Shown one piece after another: positions 36,651-46,218 of a stretch of DNA of 64,000 bases. The translations under genes were made by a program, and so were the position numbers. The stretch's first letter is position 1. Every line of letters starts with the position of its first letter. The notes under the pieces are model-generated. The model worked only from the letters and a program-made list of their open reading frames with translations. It searched no databases and was not told where the DNA came from. The stretch covers positions 434,001 to 498,000 of the forward strand of contig NZ_AP028032.1 of assembly GCF_030296935.1 (NCBI RefSeq), written 5' to 3'. This DNA is from Coprobacter fastidiosus (GTDB lineage Bacteria; Bacteroidota; Bacteroidia; Bacteroidales; Coprobacteraceae).

Positions 36651-37169
36651 TTATAAGAGACCTTTTAAATAGCTTTGTAATCGTTGAAATTCGATTTCAA
36701 AATTGGGTGTAAATATTTGCTTCCCTATATTTTGTTCAATTTCGTCAATGCTCCAAAAACGACCGGTTTCTACTTCATCTTTATCGGGAACTATCAGTCC
36801 GTCATATATAGTGTAGTAAGAATATACCATTTCCTTTTCTATCTCAGATTCAAAGATATATGAAAACGAAAAAGTCGGAGAGAAGTCCGTAATGCCCAGT
36901 TCTTCCCGAGTCTCGCGAAACAAAGCGTCTTCAACACTCTCACCGTAATCAACGTGTCCTCCGACTGCCGTATCCCATTTTCCCGGTTGAATATCTTTGT
37001 TCATAGCTCTTTTCTGGAGGTATAAATTTCCGTATTTATTAAAAATTTGTAGATGAATTACCGGATGTAAGAGTTTACTTCCGTTATGACATTCTTTACG
37101 AGTCGCTTTCCCTATTGTATGGCCTTGTTCGTCTATTATCGGAAATAGTTCCGTAGAATTATTCTTCAT
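36651..37169 (-). CDS. Nudix hydrolase (IDI/YfcD-like)
   Basis: 172 residues. The complete Nudix box is visible at about residues 75-97: GESVEDALFRETREELGI, with the REUxEE metal site intact. HPVIHLQIFNKYGNLYLQKRA before it and GRFWSIDEIEQNIG after it resemble isopentenyl-diphosphate isomerase-like Nudix proteins such as YfcD. It hydrolyses a nucleoside or isoprenoid diphosphate; the substrate is unknown. Its ATG lies inside the last codons of topB (11-base overlap), so it is translated with topB. Confidence 0.92.
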   Translation of the reverse strand: MKNNSTELFPIIDEQGHTIGKATRKECHNGSKLLHPVIHLQIFNKYGNLYLQKRAMNKDIQPGKWDTAVGGHVDYGESVEDALFRETREELGITDFSPTFSFSYIFESEIEKEMVYSYYTIYDGLIVPDKDEVETGRFWSIDEIEQNIGKQIFTPNFEIEFQRLQSYLKGLL

Positions 37170-39252
37170 TTCGTTCTGTATTATATTTTTCTACAACCTT
37201 TTGAAGTTCCTCAGTCGAAATATCCGGTGGGCAATCAGAAAAATTAATTCTGAATGTACAGCCGTTTTTCCAGTTAGAACATCCATATGCAGATTTGCCT
37301 TTCAATATTTTCCCTTGCTTGCATATTGGACAAGTTATTTCATTTATTTCCGATTCAAGTCTTTGATTCTTTATTTCTTTTTTCCCCGGATTCGCATTTT
37401 TGCTTTTCTTTTTCGTATCTGTTTTTTTTGTTTTATTCGTTTCTATTTTTTCCGTATCTTGAATAGTAATGCTTCTATTGACAGAATCATTTCTGACATG
37501 GTTAACGATTTGAGTAACCATTATTTTAAGTTCATCTAAAAAATTTCGGGCATTATATTCACTATGCTCTATTTTTCTTAGTTTATTTTCCCATATACCC
37601 GTCAATTCAGCTGATTTTAGCAGTTCGTCCTGTATTGTTTGTATCAATTCTATACCGGTGGATGTCGGAATGAGATTTTTACGCTCTTTTCGGATATAAT
37701 TCCGTTTAAAAAGGGTCTCTATTATTGCAGCACGAGTGGATGGACGTCCTATGCCGTTTTCTTTCAGAGCATCGCGTAATTCATCGTCATCTACTAATTT
37801 CCCGGCAGTTTCCATTGCTCTCAGCAAGGTAGCTTCGGTATATAACTTGGGTGGCTGCGTCCATTTCTCTGTTAAAGATGGTTCATGCGGCCCGTTTTCT
37901 CCTTTTATAAAGTCAGGCAGAACTTTTTCTTCTTCATTTTCTTTTTCCGGGTCTTTATCTTTTTCGAAAACGGTCCTCCAGCCGGGTTCTATAACTTGTT
38001 TCCCTGTTGTTTTGAATTCGACATTATTGACTTTTCCCAAAACAGTTGTTGTTGCGATTTTACAATCCGGATAAAATACTGCGATAAAACGACGAGCAAC
38101 TAAATCATATACCTTCCGTTCATTATCCGTAAGATTATTTGGTCGTACGTTTGTCGGGATAATTGCGTGATGATCTGTTACTTTTGAATTGTCAAAAACT
38201 TTTTTAGGTTTGGGCAGTTTCCCTTTTTGTAAAGGGGTTATTAACGGTTCATAAATCGAATTAAAGGCTATGGCTTGCAGTATTCCGGGAACTTTAGGAT
38301 AAATATCGTCACTTAAAAATGTGGTATCTACACGAGGATAGGTCGTTACTTTCTTTTCATACAAAGATTGTATCAATTTGAGTGTATCTTCTGCCGAAAA
38401 TGCAAATTTCTTATTGCATTCTACTTGTAGAGATGTCAAATCAAAAAGTCGGGGAGGAGCTTCTTTCCCTTGTTTCTTGGAAACATCGGTTACTTCAAAC
38501 GGGATTCCCAGAACTTCTTGCAAAAAAGACTCTCCTTCTTCTACCGTCTGAAAACGGCCTTTCGTAACAGAAAAGACGGTTTCTCTATATATTGTTTTGA
38601 GTTCCCAATAGGGTTGCGACACGAAATTATCAATTTCGAGCTGACGGTTGACGATCAAAGCTAAAGTAGGAGTCTGTACACGCCCTATTGATAAAACTTG
38701 TTTATTTTGGCCATATTTTAATGTATATAAACGGGTAGCGTTCATTCCCAATAACCAGTCTCCGATAGCTCTTGATAATCCGGCTTCATATAAAGTATTG
38801 AAATCTTCTTGTTTTTTCAAATTTTCAAAACCTTCCCGTATAGACTCTTCGGTAAGAGAGGATATCCATAGTCTATATACCGGACATTTGCAGCCGGCTT
38901 TTTGCATTACCCAACGTTGTATAAGTTCCCCTTCTTGTCCTGCATCACCGCAATTGATAACAGCCTCAGCTTTGGACATGAGAGTTTCGATAATACCGAA
39001 TTGTTTCTCAATGCCTTTATCCTGAATCAGCTTTATACCGAATCGTTGAGGTATCATCGGAAGACTCCATAAAGACCACGATTTCCATTGTGGAGCATAT
39101 TCGTGAGGCTCTTTCAATGTACAAAGATGACCGAATGTCCACGTAACCTGATATCCGTTCCCTTCATAATATCCGTCATGTCTGGTTTTTGCTCCTACGA
39201 TGTCGGCAATTTCTTTTGCGACACTCGGTTTCTCGGCAATACAAACTTTCAT
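37159..39252 (-). CDS. topB: DNA topoisomerase III
   Basis: 697 residues. The Toprim domain begins CIAEKPSVAKEIA and has CGDAGQEGELIQRW near 101-114 with the metal-binding acids. The active-site tyrosine is Tyr305 in VTTYPRVDTTF. GIGRPSTRAAIIETL near 520 is the conserved DNA-binding loop. The C-terminus has a Lys-rich linker and one four-cysteine zinc finger (CPICKQGKILKG...CSNWKNGC). It is a type IA enzyme that resolves single-stranded junctions. A -7 box lies at 39278-39285. Bacteroidota often have several TopB copies; nothing here marks this one as mobile. Confidence 0.93.
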   Translation of the reverse strand: MKVCIAEKPSVAKEIADIVGAKTRHDGYYEGNGYQVTWTFGHLCTLKEPHEYAPQWKSWSLWSLPMIPQRFGIKLIQDKGIEKQFGIIETLMSKAEAVINCGDAGQEGELIQRWVMQKAGCKCPVYRLWISSLTEESIREGFENLKKQEDFNTLYEAGLSRAIGDWLLGMNATRLYTLKYGQNKQVLSIGRVQTPTLALIVNRQLEIDNFVSQPYWELKTIYRETVFSVTKGRFQTVEEGESFLQEVLGIPFEVTDVSKKQGKEAPPRLFDLTSLQVECNKKFAFSAEDTLKLIQSLYEKKVTTYPRVDTTFLSDDIYPKVPGILQAIAFNSIYEPLITPLQKGKLPKPKKVFDNSKVTDHHAIIPTNVRPNNLTDNERKVYDLVARRFIAVFYPDCKIATTTVLGKVNNVEFKTTGKQVIEPGWRTVFEKDKDPEKENEEEKVLPDFIKGENGPHEPSLTEKWTQPPKLYTEATLLRAMETAGKLVDDDELRDALKENGIGRPSTRAAIIETLFKRNYIRKERKNLIPTSTGIELIQTIQDELLKSAELTGIWENKLRKIEHSEYNARNFLDELKIMVTQIVNHVRNDSVNRSITIQDTEKIETNKTKKTDTKKKSKNANPGKKEIKNQRLESEINEITCPICKQGKILKGKSAYGCSNWKNGCTFRINFSDCPPDISTEELQKVVEKYNTERNEE

Positions 39253-39277
39253 TCGTTTACTGATTCGATTTTCTTTA

Positions 39278-39285
39278 CAAATGTA
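39278..39285 (-). promoter_or_regulatory. Candidate -7 box for topB
   Basis: Minus strand TACATTTG, 26 bases from the topB ATG. Confidence 0.55.
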
Positions 39286-39333
39286 AGATTTTAATTTTAA
39301 TGCAGAAAAGAGCTTTCGTCGATAATCTTATAT

Positions 39334-39341
39334 TATATTTG
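39334..39341 (+). promoter_or_regulatory. Candidate -7 box for the membrane glycosyltransferase-like gene
   Basis: TATATTTG, 19 bases before ATG 39360. TTTCG about 19 bases upstream is a weak -33. Confidence 0.5.
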
Positions 39342-39359
39342 TAAATCATTTGATGAAGA

Positions 39360-40940
39360 ATGATTATGCAAAGAATAAACTTCAAGAAATTTAATTCGGT
39401 CGGTTATTTTTGTTTAGGGGCATCAGCAGTTTATTGCCTGATATTTATCATTTATTCGTTTTATTGGTTGATTTCTCCTTATCCGAACGAATATCGGGAG
39501 TTTGCTAATATTGATATTACCCGTATGTTCCTCGAGGGAAAGAATCCGTATGATACGGTTAATATACCTCCTTTTTTTTATGTCTATGGATTTGTCGTGC
39601 CGTTATTGACATCTTGGTTATATTCCCTTATTAGTTTTATTCATATAGATATGTTGTTGTTTCAACGTCTTATCGCTTTATCCGGCACTATACTATGCGG
39701 TTGGATATCAGCGAAGGAGGTAAAAAATCAGACAAACTCGATTGTGTATGCCTTTCTTGCATTTTCGATAACTTTGATTGTCGGATGGAGCATGGGACTC
39801 TGTGTAGCCTTACCTAATACGTTAGGAGTTTTTGTTATGTTATTGACCTTATACAAAGCTAAAAGAATAAAAACTATCACAGATATTTGCGGGGTATCAT
39901 TTCTAACCATATTGTCATTTTTTATAAAACAGTATTTTGTAATTGTCTGTGTGCCTGTATTTATATGGTTGTTATTCCGATCTAAAAAACAGGCTTTATA
40001 TTATGTCTTGTTTTCGATTTTTTGCTTCATTTGTGCGGCAAGTTTTATAAACTATTTATATCCTGCTTTTTTTTCGATAGCTATTGTTCATCATTTAGCT
40101 ATCGCATCACATAGTTTGTCTCATTTGATAAAGCAATTGGCTGTAACCGGATTGTTTTATTTTCCGTTGCTTTTACTTTTTTTGCTGGTAGTGTATAATC
40201 GGTATAAGAATATATCCGGGAAGATCATAATATCTTTTAATTTAGGGAAAGATCGGAATAGTCCATTAATAAAGTTGTCCGAAATGCCCGATATTTATGC
40301 TATATCCGTTTGTGTATATTTTATCGTTATACTTCGATTGGGAATGCATGAGGGAGCATATATGACTTATATCTACCAATTGTTTATACCGGTTTTAGCT
40401 ATTTACACGCTATCCAGTATTGATATATTGAAAAAAGATAAATTAAAGAATGTTGTTCTTATAGGAACTGTTTTATTTTCGTTATACCATATCGGTCTTT
40501 TTATTAATATTCCGAGAGAGATGAATGATCGGGAAAAATCTGAATGGGAAAGTCTTTATAAGATTTTAGATGCAGACAAAACTAAAGGTGTACAGATATA
40601 TTCCCCGTTATTAGCAAAATATGCGTGGGATAATCAACTCCCTGTTTGGAACAACGGACAGACGGAATATATTTCTACTTTACAAAATAGTAGTGTTATA
40701 AGTCATATTTTCCCGGAAGCGAATAAAATAGCGTTAAAGAATAGAGACTGGCAACTGCAACTCCATCAACAAATTTCGACTTTTCAAATACCTGTCATTA
40801 TTACAGATAATCTTTCGTTTTTGACCTCTTCTTTTTTAAAACAGGCCGGATATTGCATAACAGACTCCGTTTCACTGAAGGCCGGAACTACTCCAAATTA
40901 CACCGTTTATCGTTGGATACCGTGTCAGGTACGAAATTGA
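39360..40940 (+). CDS. GT-C-type membrane protein, putative glycosyltransferase
   Basis: 526 residues with roughly ten to twelve hydrophobic segments. After the first helix comes a periplasmic loop with EYREFANIDITRMFLEGKNPYD, and GKNPYDxxxxPPFFYVYG resembles the first loop of GT-C mannosyl/arabinosyl transferases (ArnT/PMT-like, DUF2029). The C-terminal ~130 residues are soluble and probably periplasmic. It would use a polyprenyl-phosphate sugar as donor. Start could be 39360 or 39366. Its last 53 bases overlap the 3-prime end of the opposite gene. Acceptor unknown. Confidence 0.7.
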   Translation: MIMQRINFKKFNSVGYFCLGASAVYCLIFIIYSFYWLISPYPNEYREFANIDITRMFLEGKNPYDTVNIPPFFYVYGFVVPLLTSWLYSLISFIHIDMLLFQRLIALSGTILCGWISAKEVKNQTNSIVYAFLAFSITLIVGWSMGLCVALPNTLGVFVMLLTLYKAKRIKTITDICGVSFLTILSFFIKQYFVIVCVPVFIWLLFRSKKQALYYVLFSIFCFICAASFINYLYPAFFSIAIVHHLAIASHSLSHLIKQLAVTGLFYFPLLLLFLLVVYNRYKNISGKIIISFNLGKDRNSPLIKLSEMPDIYAISVCVYFIVILRLGMHEGAYMTYIYQLFIPVLAIYTLSSIDILKKDKLKNVVLIGTVLFSLYHIGLFINIPREMNDREKSEWESLYKILDADKTKGVQIYSPLLAKYAWDNQLPVWNNGQTEYISTLQNSSVISHIFPEANKIALKNRDWQLQLHQQISTFQIPVIITDNLSFLTSSFLKQAGYCITDSVSLKAGTTPNYTVYRWIPCQVRN

Positions 40941-42573
40941 TGTTGATTTCGTTCATGAATTGCTTTAAGAAAGGTTGTCCTATGTAGAATGTATATGTGT
41001 CGAATTCTTTCGATGTTAATTTCCTTTTCATTGTATTCAAACGAGGAATAAATTTTCTGGTATATAATAAATCGAGAGTGATTCCCGGATTCAGACCTAA
41101 TTGACTCGTATATATGTCGTATGTTTTTTGTGTATTCAGTTTTTCTCTTATTAATATTTGTTCTGATGCGTATTTATGGTTGAATTCATACATTCTGGAT
41201 GCAAAATTTTTAAAGTTTACAGTATCGCTTAGGTTCTTTAAATTCATAGAAAAGACGATTAACTCTTTTTCTTCCGTCGTTAATTTTACTCCGATATTCG
41301 CAAAAGAATCGATGAGGTCTGAAGATGAAATCTTTCGAGTGGCAAGAAGAGGATTCGACAGCTCTAATCTGTTGATAAATAATTTGTAGTCGGCAGCGAG
41401 AAGAGAATTTTCGTTATTTAGGGGTAGAGTTTTAAGAAATTGATAATACTCTTGCGGAATTTCTTGATTTGGAAACTTACGAGTATGATAAGTCTCATAA
41501 TCAAGCAGCATACGGGCATAGGCGTAATCTGAATTTAGTAAAGCTATTTCCGCAGTCTTGCTTGAGATATTATTTTTTTTCAACCACACTTTTAGTTTCT
41601 CTCGTTGTTGATGATATTCTCTTGTATATTTTTCTTTGAAAAGGATAGGAGATAACGTTAATATATCTGTTGCTAACTCTTGTATATCATTATGAAATGA
41701 TACACGGATATTCCTAAGCTCATAGTTCGTTTGAGCTAAGTTACCGTAATATTTTGCATAATTATCTTGTTTTTCGAGGTCTTCTATATTTCTAACAGGT
41801 GTAGTAAGACGATCCATTTCTGTCTCGACTAAGAGAGTATCTCCCGGTTCTATATAAAAATTGATATATCCTTTTTGGAAAAATAAAGTTTGTTGTACAG
41901 GGTAATATAGTTGTAATGTTGTTGTAAAGTTTCCAAGACTATCGATATTTACGGGAATTGTTCTCTGCTCTTTAGTTATTACGTTATCTAAATAAATCGA
42001 TCCGTTTCCGAATCGAAGTCTTGGATGATAGCCGTTGATATGGCCTTTTAATACCGCAATATTCTTTTTTAAGATATTATTGAGTTTTACTGTATCTTGC
42101 TGTGAAATATTTTTATGAAATAATGCCGTTTGGATTGTATCTTTACCGGAAGATACAGAAGCGTCTTGTAAGTTTATATTGATGATTCGTATTGGGGAGT
42201 CTCCCGATCTTTCACATAAATCTATTGTTTTTATTTCTTTTGACAGAGCAGGGAAATCTATGCTGATATTGGCTTTTCCTTGTTCCGATACTTGAAATTT
42301 GCGATTAAAGTCAGTTCCGTCTATCTCGATAGCTTTCCACTCTTGCTTATCTGTCGGAGAGATAATATATAAGTCGGAATGAATGATCATCCATTGGCCG
42401 GGAATGTGATTGCACGTGGCATAAATACGAGTTAAATCATCTCTTATTTCTATGCTGTCTATGTTGAAAGTTGTCGTATTCCTCGCTTCAAAAGACGGTT
42501 TTCGAATAATTTTTGCTATACCGGGAACAAATTGGATAAATAAAAACAGAAGTGTAATAATGGTGATGCGCAT
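40888..42573 (-). CDS. TlpA-like secreted protein lacking the thioredoxin domain
   Basis: 561 residues with a signal peptide (about residues 1-20). The region 30-140 resembles the N-terminal beta domain of Bacteroidota TlpA-type disulfide reductases. A long helical section at 260-550 includes YKLFINRLELSNP and the SKEFDTYTFYIGQPFLKQF segment that normally precedes the thioredoxin fold. No CxxC thioredoxin domain follows: the frame ends at KRCNLE inside the opposite gene. So it is either a naturally shortened paralog or a truncated gene. It lies behind a strong hairpin at 42582-42616. Function unknown. Confidence 0.65.
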   Translation of the reverse strand: MRITIITLLFLFIQFVPGIAKIIRKPSFEARNTTTFNIDSIEIRDDLTRIYATCNHIPGQWMIIHSDLYIISPTDKQEWKAIEIDGTDFNRKFQVSEQGKANISIDFPALSKEIKTIDLCERSGDSPIRIININLQDASVSSGKDTIQTALFHKNISQQDTVKLNNILKKNIAVLKGHINGYHPRLRFGNGSIYLDNVITKEQRTIPVNIDSLGNFTTTLQLYYPVQQTLFFQKGYINFYIEPGDTLLVETEMDRLTTPVRNIEDLEKQDNYAKYYGNLAQTNYELRNIRVSFHNDIQELATDILTLSPILFKEKYTREYHQQREKLKVWLKKNNISSKTAEIALLNSDYAYARMLLDYETYHTRKFPNQEIPQEYYQFLKTLPLNNENSLLAADYKLFINRLELSNPLLATRKISSSDLIDSFANIGVKLTTEEKELIVFSMNLKNLSDTVNFKNFASRMYEFNHKYASEQILIREKLNTQKTYDIYTSQLGLNPGITLDLLYTRKFIPRLNTMKRKLTSKEFDTYTFYIGQPFLKQFMNEININFVPDTVSNDKRCNLE

Positions 42574-42581
42574 AAAAACAA

Positions 42582-42616
42582 TGTTAGTAATAAATAAAAG
42601 CTATTTATTACTAACA
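42582..42616 (-). promoter_or_regulatory. Perfect 15-bp hairpin just before a start codon
   Basis: 42582-42596 pairs perfectly with 42602-42616 around a 5-base loop. On the minus strand it is followed by TTGTTTTT and then the ATG of the TlpA-like gene, so it looks like a terminator placed in the leader. It may end the upstream GT39 transcript or act as an attenuator. Confidence 0.6.
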
Positions 42617-42755
42617 ATAATATTTCATGATGGTTCATTCTAAGAGCTTGCCTAAATTTCGCTTGGGTCAGATCTGAGAGTTTCTTTTGGGAAAATAGGC
42701 CGGAAGAAAATGCGAAGATAACCTGATAATATATTCTAACTGGCTATTAGACAGA

Positions 42756-44468
42756 TTATTTTATTTTCTCAAATTGGTATATATGAATAATGTCTTTTAC
42801 ATCATTCCCTTTACGGGGACTTTTTAATATATCGGTAAATTTATATTTGTCGGAATATTTACCGGCAATATGAGGATAGTCTTTTTCTCCCACCAACAAA
42901 TATCCTTCTTCCGGTTGTTCTTTTTCAAATTCGACAACTCTGTTGTCATTGTAGAAATTGATAATGAAGAAACGCATCATCGGAGCTCCGACATAGGAAT
43001 ATATTTTCCCTTCAGGAATAAGCTCTTCTACTTGTTGTGCAAAAGGACGCATTGATTTGGCATTAAGTATTGTCGGTAAAATCGTGGCATCTAAAAGGAT
43101 TTGCAACCAAAAGAATAGTGCTACTACCGAATATAGATAGCGGTTATTTAAAGATAATTCTCGTTTGTTCTTATATACTTGATAAAGAACTATTATTAAA
43201 ATTATTACACATCCGACACTGACGAAATCCCATGAGGAATGGAATGCGTCAATGTAGTAGATTATATCTTCTGGAAAGTTACCCGAGTTTGTCAGATACG
43301 GTAATACCCATCCGGATTTAAGAACTATGAATATGATAAGTACCAGACCCGTCAAGATAGATAAGAATATGCCGAATGCTCTCCAAACTTTTTGATGCTT
43401 TTTTAGTAGGTAAAGCATATATTCTGCGAGAAAGAATGCAAGGAAAGGATAAATCGGCAATAAATATACAGACCGTTTACTTTTAGGAATACAATAGAAA
43501 ACGAAAATTACCGCGAAAGCAAGAAATGTAAAAAGCCTTATGGGGTCTGTGTTTTTGACGGCAGATTTTAATTTGTTCCACCATGTCTTAACAGAAAGAT
43601 TGGGGGAAGAATATTTTAGAGCAAAAAGAGAGAATAGTACTAATATCGACCAAGGAATAAAACCTGCAATAGTTGTATAAATGTAATAAATAATAGGTTG
43701 TTCATGGGATTCGTATGACATCTTGCCTAAAAATCTTCCGAAATTTTCTTCCATAACCAAATTTATAAATTCACTGCCACCTTGTTGATAAGCTAAATAA
43801 TACCAAATAGCAGGTAATATGCATGATATTAAGGCTGTAATCAACAGTTTATAGAAAAGCTTCCAGAAATTTTCGTTTCGTAGCAACAAATATGCTCCGG
43901 TAACGGCACACGGAAGAATAATTCCTACAGGCCCTTTGGTCAAGGTTGCAGCACCCATAAACAACGTTGCAATTAGAGGAATTCCTTTTAGATTTTTCTC
44001 TGTCCATTGATATAGTTGGAATAGTGCTAATATGATAAACAAGGCCAGTACCATATCAACACGAGAAGCCATAGCTGCCCGATGAATCTCAAATGCAGAC
44101 AAGAATAGCAAAGAAGTCAAAAATGCAAGGTTGTTATTCGTCCTTTTGGCATAAAATAAGAATGTAAACAATGCAATAATAATTGCTGATAAAGCTGACG
44201 GAAATCTGGAGGTAAATTCTGTCACTTCTCCTGCCAAAAATGACGTTACGGCAATTGCCCAATGGAACATGGGTGGTTTGTAAGCCATATCTCCGCCATT
44301 ATTTTCGGGTAATATCCAATTTCCACTATCTAACATTGAAACAGCAACAATGGCTTCTCGGGGTTCTCCTTTTGTATGAAAATCTGTCAGACCGATAAAA
44401 GGGATAAGAGTTAAAATACTGATTGTTATCAATAGTATTCCGAGTGTCGATTTAGAGTCAAGTTTCAT
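42756..44468 (-). CDS. ArnT/GT39-like membrane glycosyltransferase
   Basis: 570 residues with about 12 membrane helices. The first periplasmic loop has FHTKGEPREAIVAVSML and NWILPENNGGDMAYKPPMFHW, the signature of GT39/ArnT proteins in which the acidic residue after Gly-Glu-Pro-Arg acts in catalysis. The soluble C-terminal part is periplasmic. It likely moves a sugar from undecaprenyl phosphate to lipid A or another envelope acceptor. GtrA precedes it by 23 bases; GtrA proteins are often tied to lipid-linked sugar flipping, which fits. Confidence 0.87.
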   Translation of the reverse strand: MKLDSKSTLGILLITISILTLIPFIGLTDFHTKGEPREAIVAVSMLDSGNWILPENNGGDMAYKPPMFHWAIAVTSFLAGEVTEFTSRFPSALSAIIIALFTFLFYAKRTNNNLAFLTSLLFLSAFEIHRAAMASRVDMVLALFIILALFQLYQWTEKNLKGIPLIATLFMGAATLTKGPVGIILPCAVTGAYLLLRNENFWKLFYKLLITALISCILPAIWYYLAYQQGGSEFINLVMEENFGRFLGKMSYESHEQPIIYYIYTTIAGFIPWSILVLFSLFALKYSSPNLSVKTWWNKLKSAVKNTDPIRLFTFLAFAVIFVFYCIPKSKRSVYLLPIYPFLAFFLAEYMLYLLKKHQKVWRAFGIFLSILTGLVLIIFIVLKSGWVLPYLTNSGNFPEDIIYYIDAFHSSWDFVSVGCVIILIIVLYQVYKNKRELSLNNRYLYSVVALFFWLQILLDATILPTILNAKSMRPFAQQVEELIPEGKIYSYVGAPMMRFFIINFYNDNRVVEFEKEQPEEGYLLVGEKDYPHIAGKYSDKYKFTDILKSPRKGNDVKDIIHIYQFEKIK

Positions 44469-44491
44469 GTTATATATTTTTATTTAAACTC

Positions 44492-44908
44492 TTATTGTTT
44501 AGTTTTAAATGTAATAAACTTATTCAATATATAATTGGATATTGTATAAACTATCATTGCCGGAATTTGAGCCCAATTTGCATTGATTTTGCAATATTCA
44601 ACTAATGTTCGAAAGCATACGAACTGGATTCCGTAACAGAGTACGAAAATAAGAAAAAAATAGATTGCTTCACGGATAATATTCCCTCCGTTTTTTCGGA
44701 ACACCCATAATTTGTTCCAAAAAAAACTGTTGATAAGTCCCGCTATATAAGCGATAAGATTAGATATATACTCGTTTATATCTATCCAATTATACAATAT
44801 GTAAAAAATCGCCAGAGATAATCCTGTATTTATGCATCCGACAATTGCAAATTTTATTAACTGGATAAATGTCTTATCTTTAAAAATGTTGGATTTGTAT
44901 CGTTCCAT
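44492..44908 (-). CDS. GtrA family membrane protein
   Basis: 138 residues, four membrane helices. The start KFAIVGCINTGLSLAIFYIL and the later NKLWVFRKNG and NYILNKFITFK are the GtrA signatures. The family is thought to help move polyprenyl-phosphate-linked sugars across the membrane. It lies 9 bases after the TRIC gene and 23 before the ArnT-like gene, in one operon, so it may supply donor lipid to that enzyme. Confidence 0.9.
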   Translation of the reverse strand: MERYKSNIFKDKTFIQLIKFAIVGCINTGLSLAIFYILYNWIDINEYISNLIAYIAGLINSFFWNKLWVFRKNGGNIIREAIYFFLIFVLCYGIQFVCFRTLVEYCKINANWAQIPAMIVYTISNYILNKFITFKTKQ

Positions 44909-44917
44909 GAAATTCTG

Positions 44918-45544
44918 CTAATTAGATTCATCATCATTCCCATGTAGAACAGGAAGTCCCCAGTGATATTTAACTGCAGCAAAACGTGTGAGTATAACAC
45001 TTGCTGCGGCAATAGATTGGGTTATTTCGTCCGGCAGTTGCAAGGTATAGCACCCCCAATAAAATATTCCGCCAACAATGCAGGCTAACGCATAAATGTC
45101 TTTCCTAAAAATCAGAGGTTCTTCGTTGATGAGTATATCACGAATTATTCCACCGAAAGCACCGGTTATAGTACCCATAACTATTGCCACCCAAAACGGA
45201 TATCCTACAGCTAATGATTTTTGAATACCAACAACGACAAACAGTGCCAGCCCGATAGAGTCGAAAACGAAAAATGTATTTTGCAGACGGATTAAAAATT
45301 TTCCGAAAACGATGACGGCGACAAGAGCAATACCTGTTACTGTCAGATAGATACTGTTCTGCATCCAGAAAGGGGGAAGGTTTAATAATAAATCACGTAA
45401 AGTTCCGCCTCCGATCGCTGTCACTAATCCTACGACATAGGCTCCGAACCAATCAAACTGTTTTGCGGAAGCTAAACGTATGCCGCTTATTGCAAAAGCC
45501 AATGTTCCAATGATTTCGATAATGGAAACGAATGTATTCCCCAT
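44918..45544 (-). CDS. TRIC cation channel family protein (YicG/UPF0126)
   Basis: 208 residues with seven helices arranged as two copies of a three-helix repeat plus one. Each repeat has a glycine-rich motif: VTAIGGGTLRDLLL and ITGAFGGIIRDILI, the conserved GGxxRD of prokaryotic TRIC channels. It forms a trimeric monovalent cation channel in the inner membrane; glycine uptake has also been assigned to E. coli YicG. First gene of the operon, with a -7 box at 45565-45572. The link to sugar transfer genes is by position only. Confidence 0.9.
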   Translation of the reverse strand: MGNTFVSIIEIIGTLAFAISGIRLASAKQFDWFGAYVVGLVTAIGGGTLRDLLLNLPPFWMQNSIYLTVTGIALVAVIVFGKFLIRLQNTFFVFDSIGLALFVVVGIQKSLAVGYPFWVAIVMGTITGAFGGIIRDILINEEPLIFRKDIYALACIVGGIFYWGCYTLQLPDEITQSIAAASVILTRFAAVKYHWGLPVLHGNDDESN

Positions 45545-45564
45545 GATTTTTGAGTTAGATCGTA

Positions 45565-45572
45565 CAAAAATA
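45565..45572 (-). promoter_or_regulatory. Candidate -7 box for the TRIC-GtrA-GT39 operon
   Basis: Minus strand TATTTTTG, 21 bases from the TRIC start codon. Confidence 0.5.
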
Positions 45573-46218
45573 CAAAAAACGTTGGAATAATCAACTGAAA
45601 TCGGAATAATAGTATCTATTTATCTGATTATGAGTTTATTATGATAAAGTCTTGGAAATGTGAAAAATGGTAATTCTGCAAAGAATCATAAGGTAATGGA
45701 ATAGAACGGTTGTCTAATTATTGCCCAATAATGGAGTAAGATTTTTCTTTGTATCGTCACATTTTATAGTTCTGTAATATTTTTATGATAACGAATTTCG
45801 TAGTATGAAAATATTGGATTTTGTGAAGTTTGTTTAAGGTGTTGTTCTAAATGAACAAAAAATTGAGGGTTGAAACTCTAAAACATACTCCTAAGTCGTA
45901 ATAATTCACTCGTAGAGTGCTTATTGTTGCAACTTTTTACTAATTTTACAGTTGGGTATGGATTATTTTTTTCAATACATATGATGGGACAAAAGAAAAA
46001 GCGTTATGCTTATCTTGTACTTGAAAACGTAATAAATTTTCAATTAGACGCAAGGATAGTATATTGGCTCTCATGCATATAGCATGAGGTGCTATTGTTA
46101 CACTGCATCTATGTGATCTAATAATAAACATTCCTATAAATGGTATTATATGAATACGGATAAGAAGAGTAAATAATAAGCATTGATTGAGTTATATACA
46201 TCATTAAATACACTGAAT
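45573..46218. other. Long non-coding gap at the left of the second accessory segment
   Basis: About 650 AT-rich bases with no supported gene. There is a short perfect hairpin (CTCATGC with GCATGAG, 46070-46088). Short open stretches on either strand show no family similarity. It looks like decayed accessory DNA. Confidence 0.5.
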
